Shown: in pieces, positions 1 through 5,620 of the stretch
Position numbering within the stretch: the stretch's first letter is position 1
Layout: each line of letters starts with the position of its first letter
Origin: CAUYXJ01 sp963577065
GTDB taxonomy: Bacteria > Chloroflexota > Dehalococcoidia > Tepidiformales > Tepidiformaceae
NCBI GenBank assembly: GCA_963577065.1
Contig: CAUYXJ010000101.1
Span: forward strand, 1 to 9,434
Length of the DNA stretch: 9,434 nucleotides
Direction: 5' to 3'
The notes under the pieces: model-generated
Seen by the model: only the letters and a program-made list of their open reading frames with translations
Databases searched by the model: none
Told to the model about the DNA's origin: nothing
Translations under genes and position numbers: made by a program

Positions 1-115
1 GGGCGCAGATGAAGACGTTGACGCCTTCGCCCGCAAGCGATAGGGCGGACTGGCGCCCGAGGCCGCGACTGCCGCCCGTGATGAGTGCGTTCTTTCCTGC
101 GATCCCGAAGTCCAT
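1..115 (-). CDS. Short-chain dehydrogenase/reductase (SDR), N-terminal part
   Basis: Only the first 38 codons are in the window; the gene runs off the left edge. The visible protein begins MDFGIAGKNALITGGSRGLG. It carries the TGGSRGLG form of the SDR TGxxxGxG motif, the glycine-rich loop that binds the NAD(P) pyrophosphate at the start of the Rossmann fold, and a following LAGEGVNVFIC strand. The substrate cannot be told from this part; the catalytic YxxxK lies outside. The ATG at 113-115 is preceded on the minus strand by a purine-rich GGGGAGAGG, a good ribosome binding site. The family assignment is safe; the particular reaction is unknown. Confidence 0.88.
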   Translation of the reverse strand, partial: MDFGIAGKNALITGGSRGLGRQSALSLAGEGVNVFICA

Positions 116-145
116 GGTGGCCTCTCCCCTGCGCCGGCTGCGCGG

Positions 146-163
146 TATGAATATAAACACATA
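146..163 (-). promoter_or_regulatory. AT-rich island, candidate -10 region for the SDR gene
   Basis: An A/T-rich stretch stands out between the SDR start and the repeat array. Read on the minus strand it contains TATATT at 150-155, about 35 bases upstream of the SDR ATG, which would suit a -10 element. No convincing -35 is seen at the right distance; that position lies inside the first repeat unit. Inference from base composition and position only. Confidence 0.3.
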
Positions 164-701
164 GCTCGCTTCGCTCGGGCCCCCCAACCCGGCCCCTCCC
201 ACGCTCGTCTGCTGCGTCTCCGCGGCCTAGCGGCCGCTTCGCCTCCGCGCTCGCTTGTTGCTCGCTGCGCTCGGGCCCCTCCCAAGCCCCACCTCCCGCG
301 TTCGATAGCTCGCTAGCGCTCGAGCCCCCCACACCCCCGCCTCCCGCGCTCGTCTGCTGCGGCTCCCCGGCCTGCGGCCGCTCCGCCTTCGCGCTCGCTT
401 TGTAGCTTTACCGCTCGCTGCGCTCGGGCCCCCCACACCCCCGCCTCCCGCGCTCGTCTGCTGCGCCTCTGCGGCCTAGCGGCCGCTTCGCCTCCGCGCT
501 CGCTGGGTTATGGCTCGCTGCGCTCGGGCCCCTCACCGCGGCCCCTCCCGCGCTCGACTGCTGCGGCTGCGCGGCCTAGCGGCCGCTTCGCCTCCGCGCT
601 CGCTTGAGAGCTCGCTGCGCTCGAGCCCCTCACCGCGGCCCCTCCCGCGCTCGACTGCTGCGGCTGCGCGGCCTAGCGGCCGCTTCGCCTCCGCGCTCGC
701 T
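164..701 (+). repeat. Tandem array of 92-bp GC-rich hairpin repeats (block 1)
   Basis: Five full units lie at 164-255, 308-399, 413-504, 513-604 and 610-701, each 92 bp. A truncated unit at 260 to about 302 keeps only the first half. Each unit begins GCTCGCT(T/G/A)CGCTCG or close to it, has a C-rich middle, then GCTCG(T/A)CTGCTGCG, a hairpin, and ends GCGCTCGCT. The hairpin is GCGGCC-TAGC-GGCCGC at 222-237, 471-486, 571-586 and 668-683; in the third unit it is CGGCC-TGC-GGCCG at 368-380. Spacers between units are 4 to 13 bases, variable and less GC-rich. The array fills the gap between two minus-strand genes. No gene is supported here; the open frames through it are by-products of the lack of stops. 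The function is unknown. Confidence 0.93.
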
Positions 702-730
702 CCTAATCTCCCCCTTTGGGTGGGCGGGGC

Positions 731-1462
731 TCAGTTCGCTGCCTCACGCGCCAACTCCTCGATGACCTCGGCGATTGCGGGGTGGGTGCCAACGGGCGCG
801 GTGTACCGCACGCGGCCATCCGCGGGTCCGCTCGTCCGGTCCCCTCGCGCGGTCTGGCTCCGGATCGTTTCGCCGACGTGCCAGCCCTCGGCGGCGAAGA
901 AGGGCACCACGGTGATGCGATCGCGCTCGGTGAGCGTGCCGATCTCAGCCACGTTCGGGTCCTGATCGGTGAAGACGGCGATCACCTCGGCGAAGCGGTC
1001 CGTGGCGCGCACGCGCTCCACCTGCGCGTACACGTTGCGGGACGAGGCTGGGTTGCGCGGGGTGCCGTGGCCGAGGACGAAGACCGCATGTCTCTCGCAC
1101 GCGCCCGCGTCGAGTGCTCTTCGGACCACGATGTCCGCGAGCGACGGGTGTACGCCGACCGGCCGCGTAACCCGCACCGTTCCTGCATCTCGACGAGCGC
1201 CTGGACCGTCGAGGCCCAGCTCCGCGGGGATGACCTCGTTCGTGAAGTAGCCCTCGGACATGAAGACGGGCACGACAACGACATCGCTCGTGCCGCAGCC
1301 GTCGAGCGCTCGCGAGAGCGCGGGCTCTTCCTTCCAAAAGGCCACGCGCACCTCGGCGTAGGCCCCTTGCTCGGCCAAACGGAGAGCGTGGGCGTGGACG
1401 GCCTCGCTGGAGTGAGCGTTGAGGTGGGAGCCATGGCCCACAAGTAGAAGCGTGGCGCTCAT
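731..1462 (-). CDS. cbiX: Two-domain CbiX/SirB-type sirohydrochlorin chelatase
   Basis: Predicted cytoplasmic class II chelatase of 243 residues that would insert Co(II) or Fe(II) into sirohydrochlorin. Two copies of the CbiX fold can be read. Domain 1 (about 1-120) has GHGSH at 9-13 and VPVFMSEGYFTNEVIP at 64-79. Domain 2 (about 125-243) has GHGTPRN at 131-137 and VPFFAAEGWHVGETI at 186-200. From memory, the domain 1 motifs resemble the Deinococcus DR2241 chelatase-like family more than single-domain SirB; this is unverified. Only domain 2 keeps the second histidine (His195); domain 1 has Phe73 there. The ATG lies 34 bp after the stop of the cobA-hemD fusion on the same strand, so the two probably form an operon. 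No strong Shine-Dalgarno sequence precedes it. The metal cannot be decided from sequence. The 3' end lies 29 bp from repeat block 1. Confidence 0.85.
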   Translation of the reverse strand: MSATLLLVGHGSHLNAHSSEAVHAHALRLAEQGAYAEVRVAFWKEEPALSRALDGCGTSDVVVVPVFMSEGYFTNEVIPAELGLDGPGARRDAGTVRVTRPVGVHPSLADIVVRRALDAGACERHAVFVLGHGTPRNPASSRNVYAQVERVRATDRFAEVIAVFTDQDPNVAEIGTLTERDRITVVPFFAAEGWHVGETIRSQTARGDRTSGPADGRVRYTAPVGTHPAIAEVIEELAREAAN

Positions 1463-1496
1463 CGGACGGCGAACGTGGGCCGCGCCGTCGAAACGC

Positions 1497-2969
1497 TCAC
1501 GCGAGCGCCTCGATTACGGCTACCAAGAGATCATCGAGCGATGCGCTCGCGGCTTCGCGGTCGACGCGACCGAAGCACTCGCGCACGGCCGACGATGTCT
1601 GCGGCCCGATACTGATCAGGGCCGCTTGCAGGTCGGGCGCAGATTCGCCCAGAGCAGCGCCGAGGTTCCTTGCGGTCGACGCGCTCGTAAACGTGATGGC
1701 GTCGGCGGCGAGCGCGGCTTCGGACTGGTCCGGCCGCAGCGGTGCGAGGCGGTTCTCGTAGGCCGTCACCGCTCGCACCACCGTCCTGCGCCGCACGAGC
1801 GCGGCCTCGACTTCTGGGCTGGCGAGCGCGGATTGGAAGAGCGTGATGCGTTCGCCGGCCGTCACTGCCACTTCCGCGGCCAAGGCCGCGGCCGTGGCCT
1901 CGCTGGGCACGAAGTCGGCACGCAGGCCGTGGGCCACGAGCGCCGCAGCGGTCGCTTCGCCGACGGCCGCCAGGCGGCGGCCGGCCAAGGCGCGCGCGTC
2001 CCGCCCGAGGAGGGCGAGCGTCTCCATCGCAGCGTCGACGCCGTTCGCGCTGGTGAAGAGCCACCACTCCGCCTCCGCCGCGACTGCCGCTCGCAGCTCC
2101 TCGCTGCCCGCGCGCGAGATCACCTCGATGGTCGGCGCTTCGGTGACGAGCGCCCCGGCACGCTCGAGTCGCTCGACGAGGCCAGAGGCCTGGGAGCGGG
2201 CGCGAGTGACGACGATCCGGCGACCGGCCAGCGGGCCGGGCTCGAACCAGGCCAGCTCCCCGGCCAGCGTCGCGACGCGCCCGACGACGGTGACGAGCGG
2301 GGCGGTCAGACCCACGCGGGCGACGGCGCCGGCGATATCACCGAGCGTCCCGGTAACGGTGCACTGATCGGAACGCGTGCCCCAGCGCACCGAGGCGGCC
2401 GGGGTCGACGGGTCGCGCCCCTCGGCGATAAGCCGCTCGACGCACTCGGCGAGCGTCGCTGCTCCCATCAGCAGCACGACCGTATCCACGGATGCGGCCG
2501 CGCGCCAGCTCGCCCCCCCTTCGGCAACGCTCTTCCCGTTGAGGACCATGAACGCGTCGCCGAGGCCACGATGGGTAACGGGAATGCCGGCGTAGGCGAG
2601 CGCGCCGACGGCGGCGGTGACTCCCGGCACGACCGTGCAGGCGACGCCCGCCCGCCGGCAGGCGAGCAGCTCCTCGGACCCGCGGCCGAAGACGAAGGGG
2701 TCGCCGCCCTTGAGGCGGACGACCGCGCATCCCTGGTGCGCGCGGGCGATCATCAACGCTTCGATTTCGGCCTGGCTGGCGGCGTGGGCGCCCGCCCGCT
2801 TCCCGACATCGCGCACCTCGGCACCGGGCTTCACCTCGCGCAGGAGTGCTCGTGGCGCGAGGGCGTCGTGAAGCACGAGATCCGCTTCGCGGAGCGCCTC
2901 AAGGCCGGCCCTGGTGATGAGCCCGGGGTCGCCCGGTCCTGCGCCTACGAGCCAGACCTTGCCGCTCAC
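1497..2969 (-). CDS. cobA-hemD: Fused uroporphyrinogen-III C-methyltransferase / uroporphyrinogen-III synthase
   Basis: A 490-residue bifunctional enzyme. The N-terminal half (about 1-240) is a SUMT/CobA tetrapyrrole methylase: VGAGPGDPGLIT at 8-19, VRLKGGDPFVFGRGSEE at 84-100, PGVTAA at 115-120 and GIPVTHRG at 128-135. It uses SAM to methylate uroporphyrinogen III at C2 and C7, giving precorrin-2. The C-terminal half (about 245-490) is HemD, which closes hydroxymethylbilane to uroporphyrinogen III, with GRRIVVTRAR at 249-258, FTSANGV at 305-311 and a later TFTSAST. The junction (WFEPGPLAGRRIVVTR) is typical of this known fusion, also seen in other Actinomycetota and in Firmicutes. The start is GTG at 2967-2969, chosen because MSGKVWLVGAGPGDPG is the usual beginning of the family; its ribosome binding site is weak. 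Both domains are full length. It is upstream of the chelatase gene in one operon. Confidence 0.95.
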   Translation of the reverse strand: MSGKVWLVGAGPGDPGLITRAGLEALREADLVLHDALAPRALLREVKPGAEVRDVGKRAGAHAASQAEIEALMIARAHQGCAVVRLKGGDPFVFGRGSEELLACRRAGVACTVVPGVTAAVGALAYAGIPVTHRGLGDAFMVLNGKSVAEGGASWRAAASVDTVVLLMGAATLAECVERLIAEGRDPSTPAASVRWGTRSDQCTVTGTLGDIAGAVARVGLTAPLVTVVGRVATLAGELAWFEPGPLAGRRIVVTRARSQASGLVERLERAGALVTEAPTIEVISRAGSEELRAAVAAEAEWWLFTSANGVDAAMETLALLGRDARALAGRRLAAVGEATAAALVAHGLRADFVPSEATAAALAAEVAVTAGERITLFQSALASPEVEAALVRRRTVVRAVTAYENRLAPLRPDQSEAALAADAITFTSASTARNLGAALGESAPDLQAALISIGPQTSSAVRECFGRVDREAASASLDDLLVAVIEALA

Positions 2970-2988
2970 CCTGCACTCGTTTCCGTCG

Positions 2989-3011
2989 GAAGACGTTAAG
3001 GAGGTCTTCGT
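2989..3011 (-). promoter_or_regulatory. Inverted repeat upstream of cobA-hemD, candidate operator
   Basis: Perfect 6-bp arms GAAGAC (2989-2994) and GTCTTC (3004-3009) flank a 9-base centre. The dyad begins 20 bp upstream of the cobA-hemD GTG. The minus-strand sequence at 2995-3011 resembles one upstream of the iron-binding lipoprotein gene (4189-4205), with 11 of 17 positions identical. It could be an operator or a hairpin in the readthrough transcript from the iron gene; there is no T-tract to make it a clear terminator. The role is inferred from symmetry and position. Confidence 0.3.
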
Positions 3012-3056
3012 ATGGTAGGCGACCGGAGCAGGCCGCGAGGGCCGTGCTGGTGGGGT

Positions 3057-4085
3057 CTAGAAGTCGACCCCAGTCTCGCGGATGAGTTCAATGGTGCGTT
3101 GCAGGCTACTGCCGAGCTCATCGAAGCGGCCGAGTTCGATCGCACCGGGCGGGATCAGCGCGCCCGGGACCTCGACGCCCGCCGCCAAGGGGTACTCGAA
3201 CGTCTCTTCGGCGAAGTACGTCTGGGCGCTCGCGGAAAGGAGGAACTCGATCAGCTGGGCGCCCATCGTCTGATCCCCGCTCCGCAGGACACCCGCAGCC
3301 GTGGCGATGGTCACCGCGCCGGGGTCGCCGTCGGCGAAGAGGTGGTTCTCGCTGCTGAGCGAGGGGTCCTCTGCCTTGAGGCGGAAGTTGTAGTAGTGGT
3401 TGACCAGCCCCATCTCGATCTCGCCGCGAGCGACGGCCTGGACGATGGCCGTGTTATTGCCGTAGACGGGCGCGTCGCCGTCGACCAGCGCTTGCAGCCA
3501 GGCCAGCGCCGCTTCGTCGCCGACCTCGAGGCGGAAGAGCGTGAAGAAGTCCTGAAACGAGCCGTTGCCCGGAGCGATCGCGACCCGGCCCAGCCAAGGC
3601 TCTCTAGCCAGATCGAAGACAGATGATGGGAGGTCGGCGGGGGCGATCTCGCTGGAGTCGTAGACGAGCACCCGCTGGCGGCCCGTGACCGCCACCCAGA
3701 GCCCGTTCGGACTCGCCGGCGCGAGGGCGAGAACATCGGCAGCGAGGGGCGCCAGCCGGCCGCGTTCGGCGAGGAAGCCGATCGCGCCGGGACTCTGTGA
3801 GAGGAAGACATCGGCGGGGGTCTTGTCGCCCTCCTCCTCCAGGAGGAGAGCCAGGTCGGAGGAGTTGCCGTAGCGAACGCGGACGCTGACACCGGTCTCC
3901 TCCTCGAAGCGGTTGAGAAGGGGCTGGATGAGGTTCTGGCTGCGGCCGGAGTAGATCACGACCTCGCTCGCGCCACCCCCGCCGCAGGCCAGCGCGACGA
4001 GCCCAGCAAGCACCGCCAAACACAGGAATGAAAGGAAGAGGCCCGGACCTGCGCTCAGCTGTAAGGGGTGGCTACGTCGGCTCAT
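3057..4085 (-). CDS. Iron(III) ABC transporter substrate-binding lipoprotein (FbpA/FutA type)
   Basis: Extracellular binding protein that would deliver ferric iron to an ABC permease; 342 residues, usual for the family. The N-terminus has basic residues, a hydrophobic segment (about 16-33) and Cys34 in VALACGGGG, a lipobox-like site, though Ala-Leu at -3/-2 is not the strict consensus. The mature protein starts its fold with EVVIYSGRSQNLIQPLLNRF (41-60), the classic beginning of Fbp-type proteins, and has the iron-ligating tyrosine pair in VNHYYNFR (Tyr231, Tyr232). The frame stays open upstream to a TTG at 4181, but the ATG at 4083-4085 puts the signal peptide at the very N-terminus and is preferred. 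A GGTGGTG upstream is only a weak ribosome binding site. No permease or ATPase gene is in the window. It lies 87 bp upstream of cobA-hemD on the same strand, suggesting iron supply beside tetrapyrrole synthesis. Confidence 0.88.
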   Translation of the reverse strand: MSRRSHPLQLSAGPGLFLSFLCLAVLAGLVALACGGGGASEVVIYSGRSQNLIQPLLNRFEEETGVSVRVRYGNSSDLALLLEEEGDKTPADVFLSQSPGAIGFLAERGRLAPLAADVLALAPASPNGLWVAVTGRQRVLVYDSSEIAPADLPSSVFDLAREPWLGRVAIAPGNGSFQDFFTLFRLEVGDEAALAWLQALVDGDAPVYGNNTAIVQAVARGEIEMGLVNHYYNFRLKAEDPSLSSENHLFADGDPGAVTIATAAGVLRSGDQTMGAQLIEFLLSASAQTYFAEETFEYPLAAGVEVPGALIPPGAIELGRFDELGSSLQRTIELIRETGVDF

Positions 4086-4151
4086 CGGTAGACACCACCA
4101 AGGGCAGGTGCTCTTGCGTAGCCGGCGGCCAGCCCAGCGCCAAGGAGCGGC

Positions 4152-4181
4152 AGCATAGCAGGCGAGATAGGCGAAGCTCAA
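4152..4181 (-). promoter_or_regulatory. Candidate promoter of the iron-binding lipoprotein gene
   Basis: On the minus strand TTGAGC (4176-4181) and TATGCT (4152-4157) are separated by 18 bp, fitting the TTGnnn and TAnnnT forms common in high-GC Gram-positive promoters. Transcription would begin near 4145 and give a leader of about 60 bases before the ATG at 4085. Pattern-based inference only. Confidence 0.35.
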
Positions 4182-4184
4182 TCA

Positions 4185-4205
4185 GAGAGTTAGGAGTACC
4201 TTCGT
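4185..4205 (-). promoter_or_regulatory. Weak DtxR/IdeR-box-like site upstream of the iron gene
   Basis: The minus strand reads ACGAAGGTACTCCTAAC at 4189-4205, just upstream of the candidate -35. It shares AGGT....CTAAC with the actinobacterial IdeR/DtxR box, about 9 of 19 consensus positions over 4185-4203, so the match is partial. A similar 17-mer lies before cobA-hemD. A related GGAGGTACC also occurs at 4213-4221, 20 bp from GGAGTACC at 4193-4200. Iron control of this gene would be natural, but the sequence evidence is weak. Confidence 0.22.
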
Positions 4206-4245
4206 CTTGTCTGGAGGTACCACGAACCAGGTCGGGGCCGCCCCG

Positions 4246-4560
4246 TCAGGTCGACCGTTCCCCCCTCGGCCCGAGCGCAGGGGTTGGACCGCATGCGATC
4301 TGGTCGAGCCCCGCTTCCGACTCGATCAGGCCGCGCACCTTGGTCGCTGCGACCCCCTCGTCACAGAGCACATCGAAGAGGGCCCCGATCGCCCTCGCGC
4401 GGCGCTCAACGGTGTCGAGATAGGTGTCGAGGCTCGGGCGGCCCCGCGCAGGGACGAAGCCCGTGAGGTCCACAAGGGTGTCCACGACCGCCTCGTTCAG
4501 CTCGATGACCTGCGCGGCCAGCTCCCGCGCGTCGGCGTTGCTGCGCATGCTTCGCTCCAT
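4246..4560 (-). CDS. Hypothetical protein of 104 residues
   Basis: I do not recognise this protein. It looks mostly helical: residues about 5-35 (ADARELAAQVIELNEAVVDT) and about 50-85 alternate hydrophobic and charged positions, and there is no signal peptide or membrane segment. The C-terminal tail is glycine/proline-rich and probably disordered. The ATG at 4558-4560 follows a GGGG stretch at a usable distance; a second in-frame ATG lies four codons later. It is transcribed away from the PAS-LuxR gene and shares a control region with it. The stop is 160 bp upstream of the iron-binding protein gene. Its composition is like that of a real gene and no better frame covers it, but no family match supports it. 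Confidence 0.5.
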   Translation of the reverse strand: MERSMRSNADARELAAQVIELNEAVVDTLVDLTGFVPARGRPSLDTYLDTVERRARAIGALFDVLCDEGVAATKVRGLIESEAGLDQIACGPTPALGPRGERST

Positions 4561-4833
4561 TCACTGCCCCAGAACGGTGTATATATCCGCTAGTATTTCC
4601 GAACCGCGCGAACCCCTCCATCCCGGTATCACGCCAATCGGTGACGGACTCTGGCGGAAAACACCCAGATCCGTCGGCCGCCGTAGCTGCTACGTTCCAA
4701 TGCAGGGCGATCGCTTACGGGAACCGCCCCGCGATCTCCCTAGGAGCGCGGCGAAACCACGTGGGGGTCGCCATCGCCGGAAACGGCAGCCCGCGGCGAG
4801 GGGCTGGGGCGATTCGGGGAAGGAGCTACCTGG
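4561..4833. promoter_or_regulatory. Divergent intergenic control region
   Basis: A 273-bp gap between two divergent starts. An A/T-rich island at 4579-4599 (GTATATATCC, then TAGTATTTCC) stands out; on the minus strand TATATA (4580-4585) could be the -10 of the 104-residue gene. CGAACC occurs twice in direct repeat around 4602-4614. A dyad TCTGG (4650-4654) / CCAGA (4665-4669) with a 10-base centre lies on the regulator side. A short hairpin GCCG-GAAA-CGGC follows near 4777-4790. I looked for known riboswitch cores (cobalamin, c-di-GMP, ydaO) and saw none. No gene is supported here. Confidence 0.4.
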
Positions 4834-5505
4834 ATGACGACAGGCGAGGGCCCGCTTCTTGCCAAGATCGATGCGCTCCAGGAGGAGCTGCTGGCGAGTC
4901 TGCACGCGATCCGCCGCCACGCCGCCGAGCTCACCGCGCAGCGGGAGCGCCTCCAACCCGCGGCGGCGACGCTCGCGGGCACGTATCTGAGCGCTATCAC
5001 CAACGGGTTGCCGGTCGCGATGGGCTTCCTCGACGCTGAGGGCGTGCTTACGTATGCGGAGTCCGCGAACCTCGAGCCCGAGCACGCCGGAGTCGCGGGT
5101 GCCGTCGGCCGCTCGATGTTCGACCTGCGCGGGAACGTGCCGCAGTTCACCGCGGCGCTCCGGCAGGCGCTGACCGGGGAGAGAGTTCGCGTCAGCTTCG
5201 AGAACCCCCGCACCCCGGGCCGCGAAATGGAGGTGGTGATTGAGGCTCTCAGCGGCCCGGACCAGGAAGTTTCCGGCCTCGTGGCCGTCGCGACGCAGGC
5301 GCCTGCGCCCTCCGCTCCCTCCCCCCCGGTAGTGCCCCAGCCAACATCGACGGTCTTGGGAGAGGGCACCGCCGCGAGCCTGGTCCAGATGCTCGCGAGC
5401 ATCCTTTATCGCTCGCTGCGCTCGGGCCCCACTGCCCCGGCCCCGCCCGCGCTCGTCTGCTGCGCCTACGCGGCCTGCGGCCGCTGCGCCTCCGCGCTCG
5501 CTTGA
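4834..5505 (+). CDS. PAS-domain half of a broken PAS-LuxR transcription regulator
   Basis: The reading frame gives 223 residues, of which about the first 190 look native. Residues 10-45 form a helix (LLAKIDALQEELLASLHAIR) and about 50-155 a PAS sensor fold (TYLSAITNGLPVAMGFLDAEG, then FDLRG, then MEVVIEALSG). A proline/alanine linker follows. From about residue 193 the frame enters repeat block 2 and ends at a TGA (5503-5505) supplied by the spacer between two repeat units, so the last 32 residues are repeat-encoded. AAGGAG at 4820-4825, 8 bases before the ATG, is the best ribosome binding site among the plus-strand genes. The DNA-binding domain expected after such a sensor domain is found downstream in another frame (5621-5947). 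The signal sensed is unknown. It is most likely a disrupted gene, unless both halves are made separately. Confidence 0.72.
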   Translation: MTTGEGPLLAKIDALQEELLASLHAIRRHAAELTAQRERLQPAAATLAGTYLSAITNGLPVAMGFLDAEGVLTYAESANLEPEHAGVAGAVGRSMFDLRGNVPQFTAALRQALTGERVRVSFENPRTPGREMEVVIEALSGPDQEVSGLVAVATQAPAPSAPSPPVVPQPTSTVLGEGTAASLVQMLASILYRSLRSGPTAPAPPALVCCAYAACGRCASALA

Positions 5506-5598
5506 TGGCTCGCTGCGCTCTGGCCCCTCCTCGCACCCCACCCGCCGCTCGTCTGCTGCGCCTACGCGGCCTGCGGCCGCTGCGTCTGCGCCCTCGCT
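5411..5598 (+). repeat. Two hairpin repeat units inside the regulator gene (block 2)
   Basis: Units at 5411-5502 (92 bp) and 5508-5598 (91 bp) match those of block 1, including GCTCGCTGCGCTC at the start and hairpins GCGGCC-TGC-GGCCGC at 5470-5484 and 5566-5580. The spacer TGATG between them supplies the stop of the upstream frame. Both units have the same orientation as those in the other blocks. They sit exactly in the linker between the PAS and LuxR-type HTH domains. Confidence 0.93.
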
Positions 5599-5620
5599 CG
5601 GGAACGCCGCCCTCGCGCAG

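Noticed and set aside
164..701. CRISPR array
   Set aside because: Repeat units are 92 bp with 4-13 base spacers, the opposite of CRISPR proportions, and there are no cas genes.
510..965. Plus-strand frame starting in repeat block 1
   Set aside because: It is repeat sequence followed by the antisense of the chelatase gene; no domain and no ribosome binding site.
1419..2999. Long plus-strand open frame of 526 codons
   Set aside because: It is antisense to the clearly recognisable cobA-hemD fusion and its translation is low-complexity Arg/Gly/Ala; such frames are common opposite GC-rich genes.
3028..3047. Hairpin between the iron gene and cobA-hemD as a terminator
   Set aside because: The stem GCAGGCC/GGCCGTGC needs a bulge and no T-tract follows on the minus strand.
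4630..4833. Riboswitch-like structure upstream of the PAS gene
   Set aside because: Several GC-rich hairpins including a GAAA-loop one can be drawn, but no conserved core of a known riboswitch class is visible.
4690..5541. Minus-strand frames opposite the PAS half
   Set aside because: Arg-rich shadow translations with repeat-derived ends; the plus-strand PAS frame has a good ribosome binding site and a recognisable domain.
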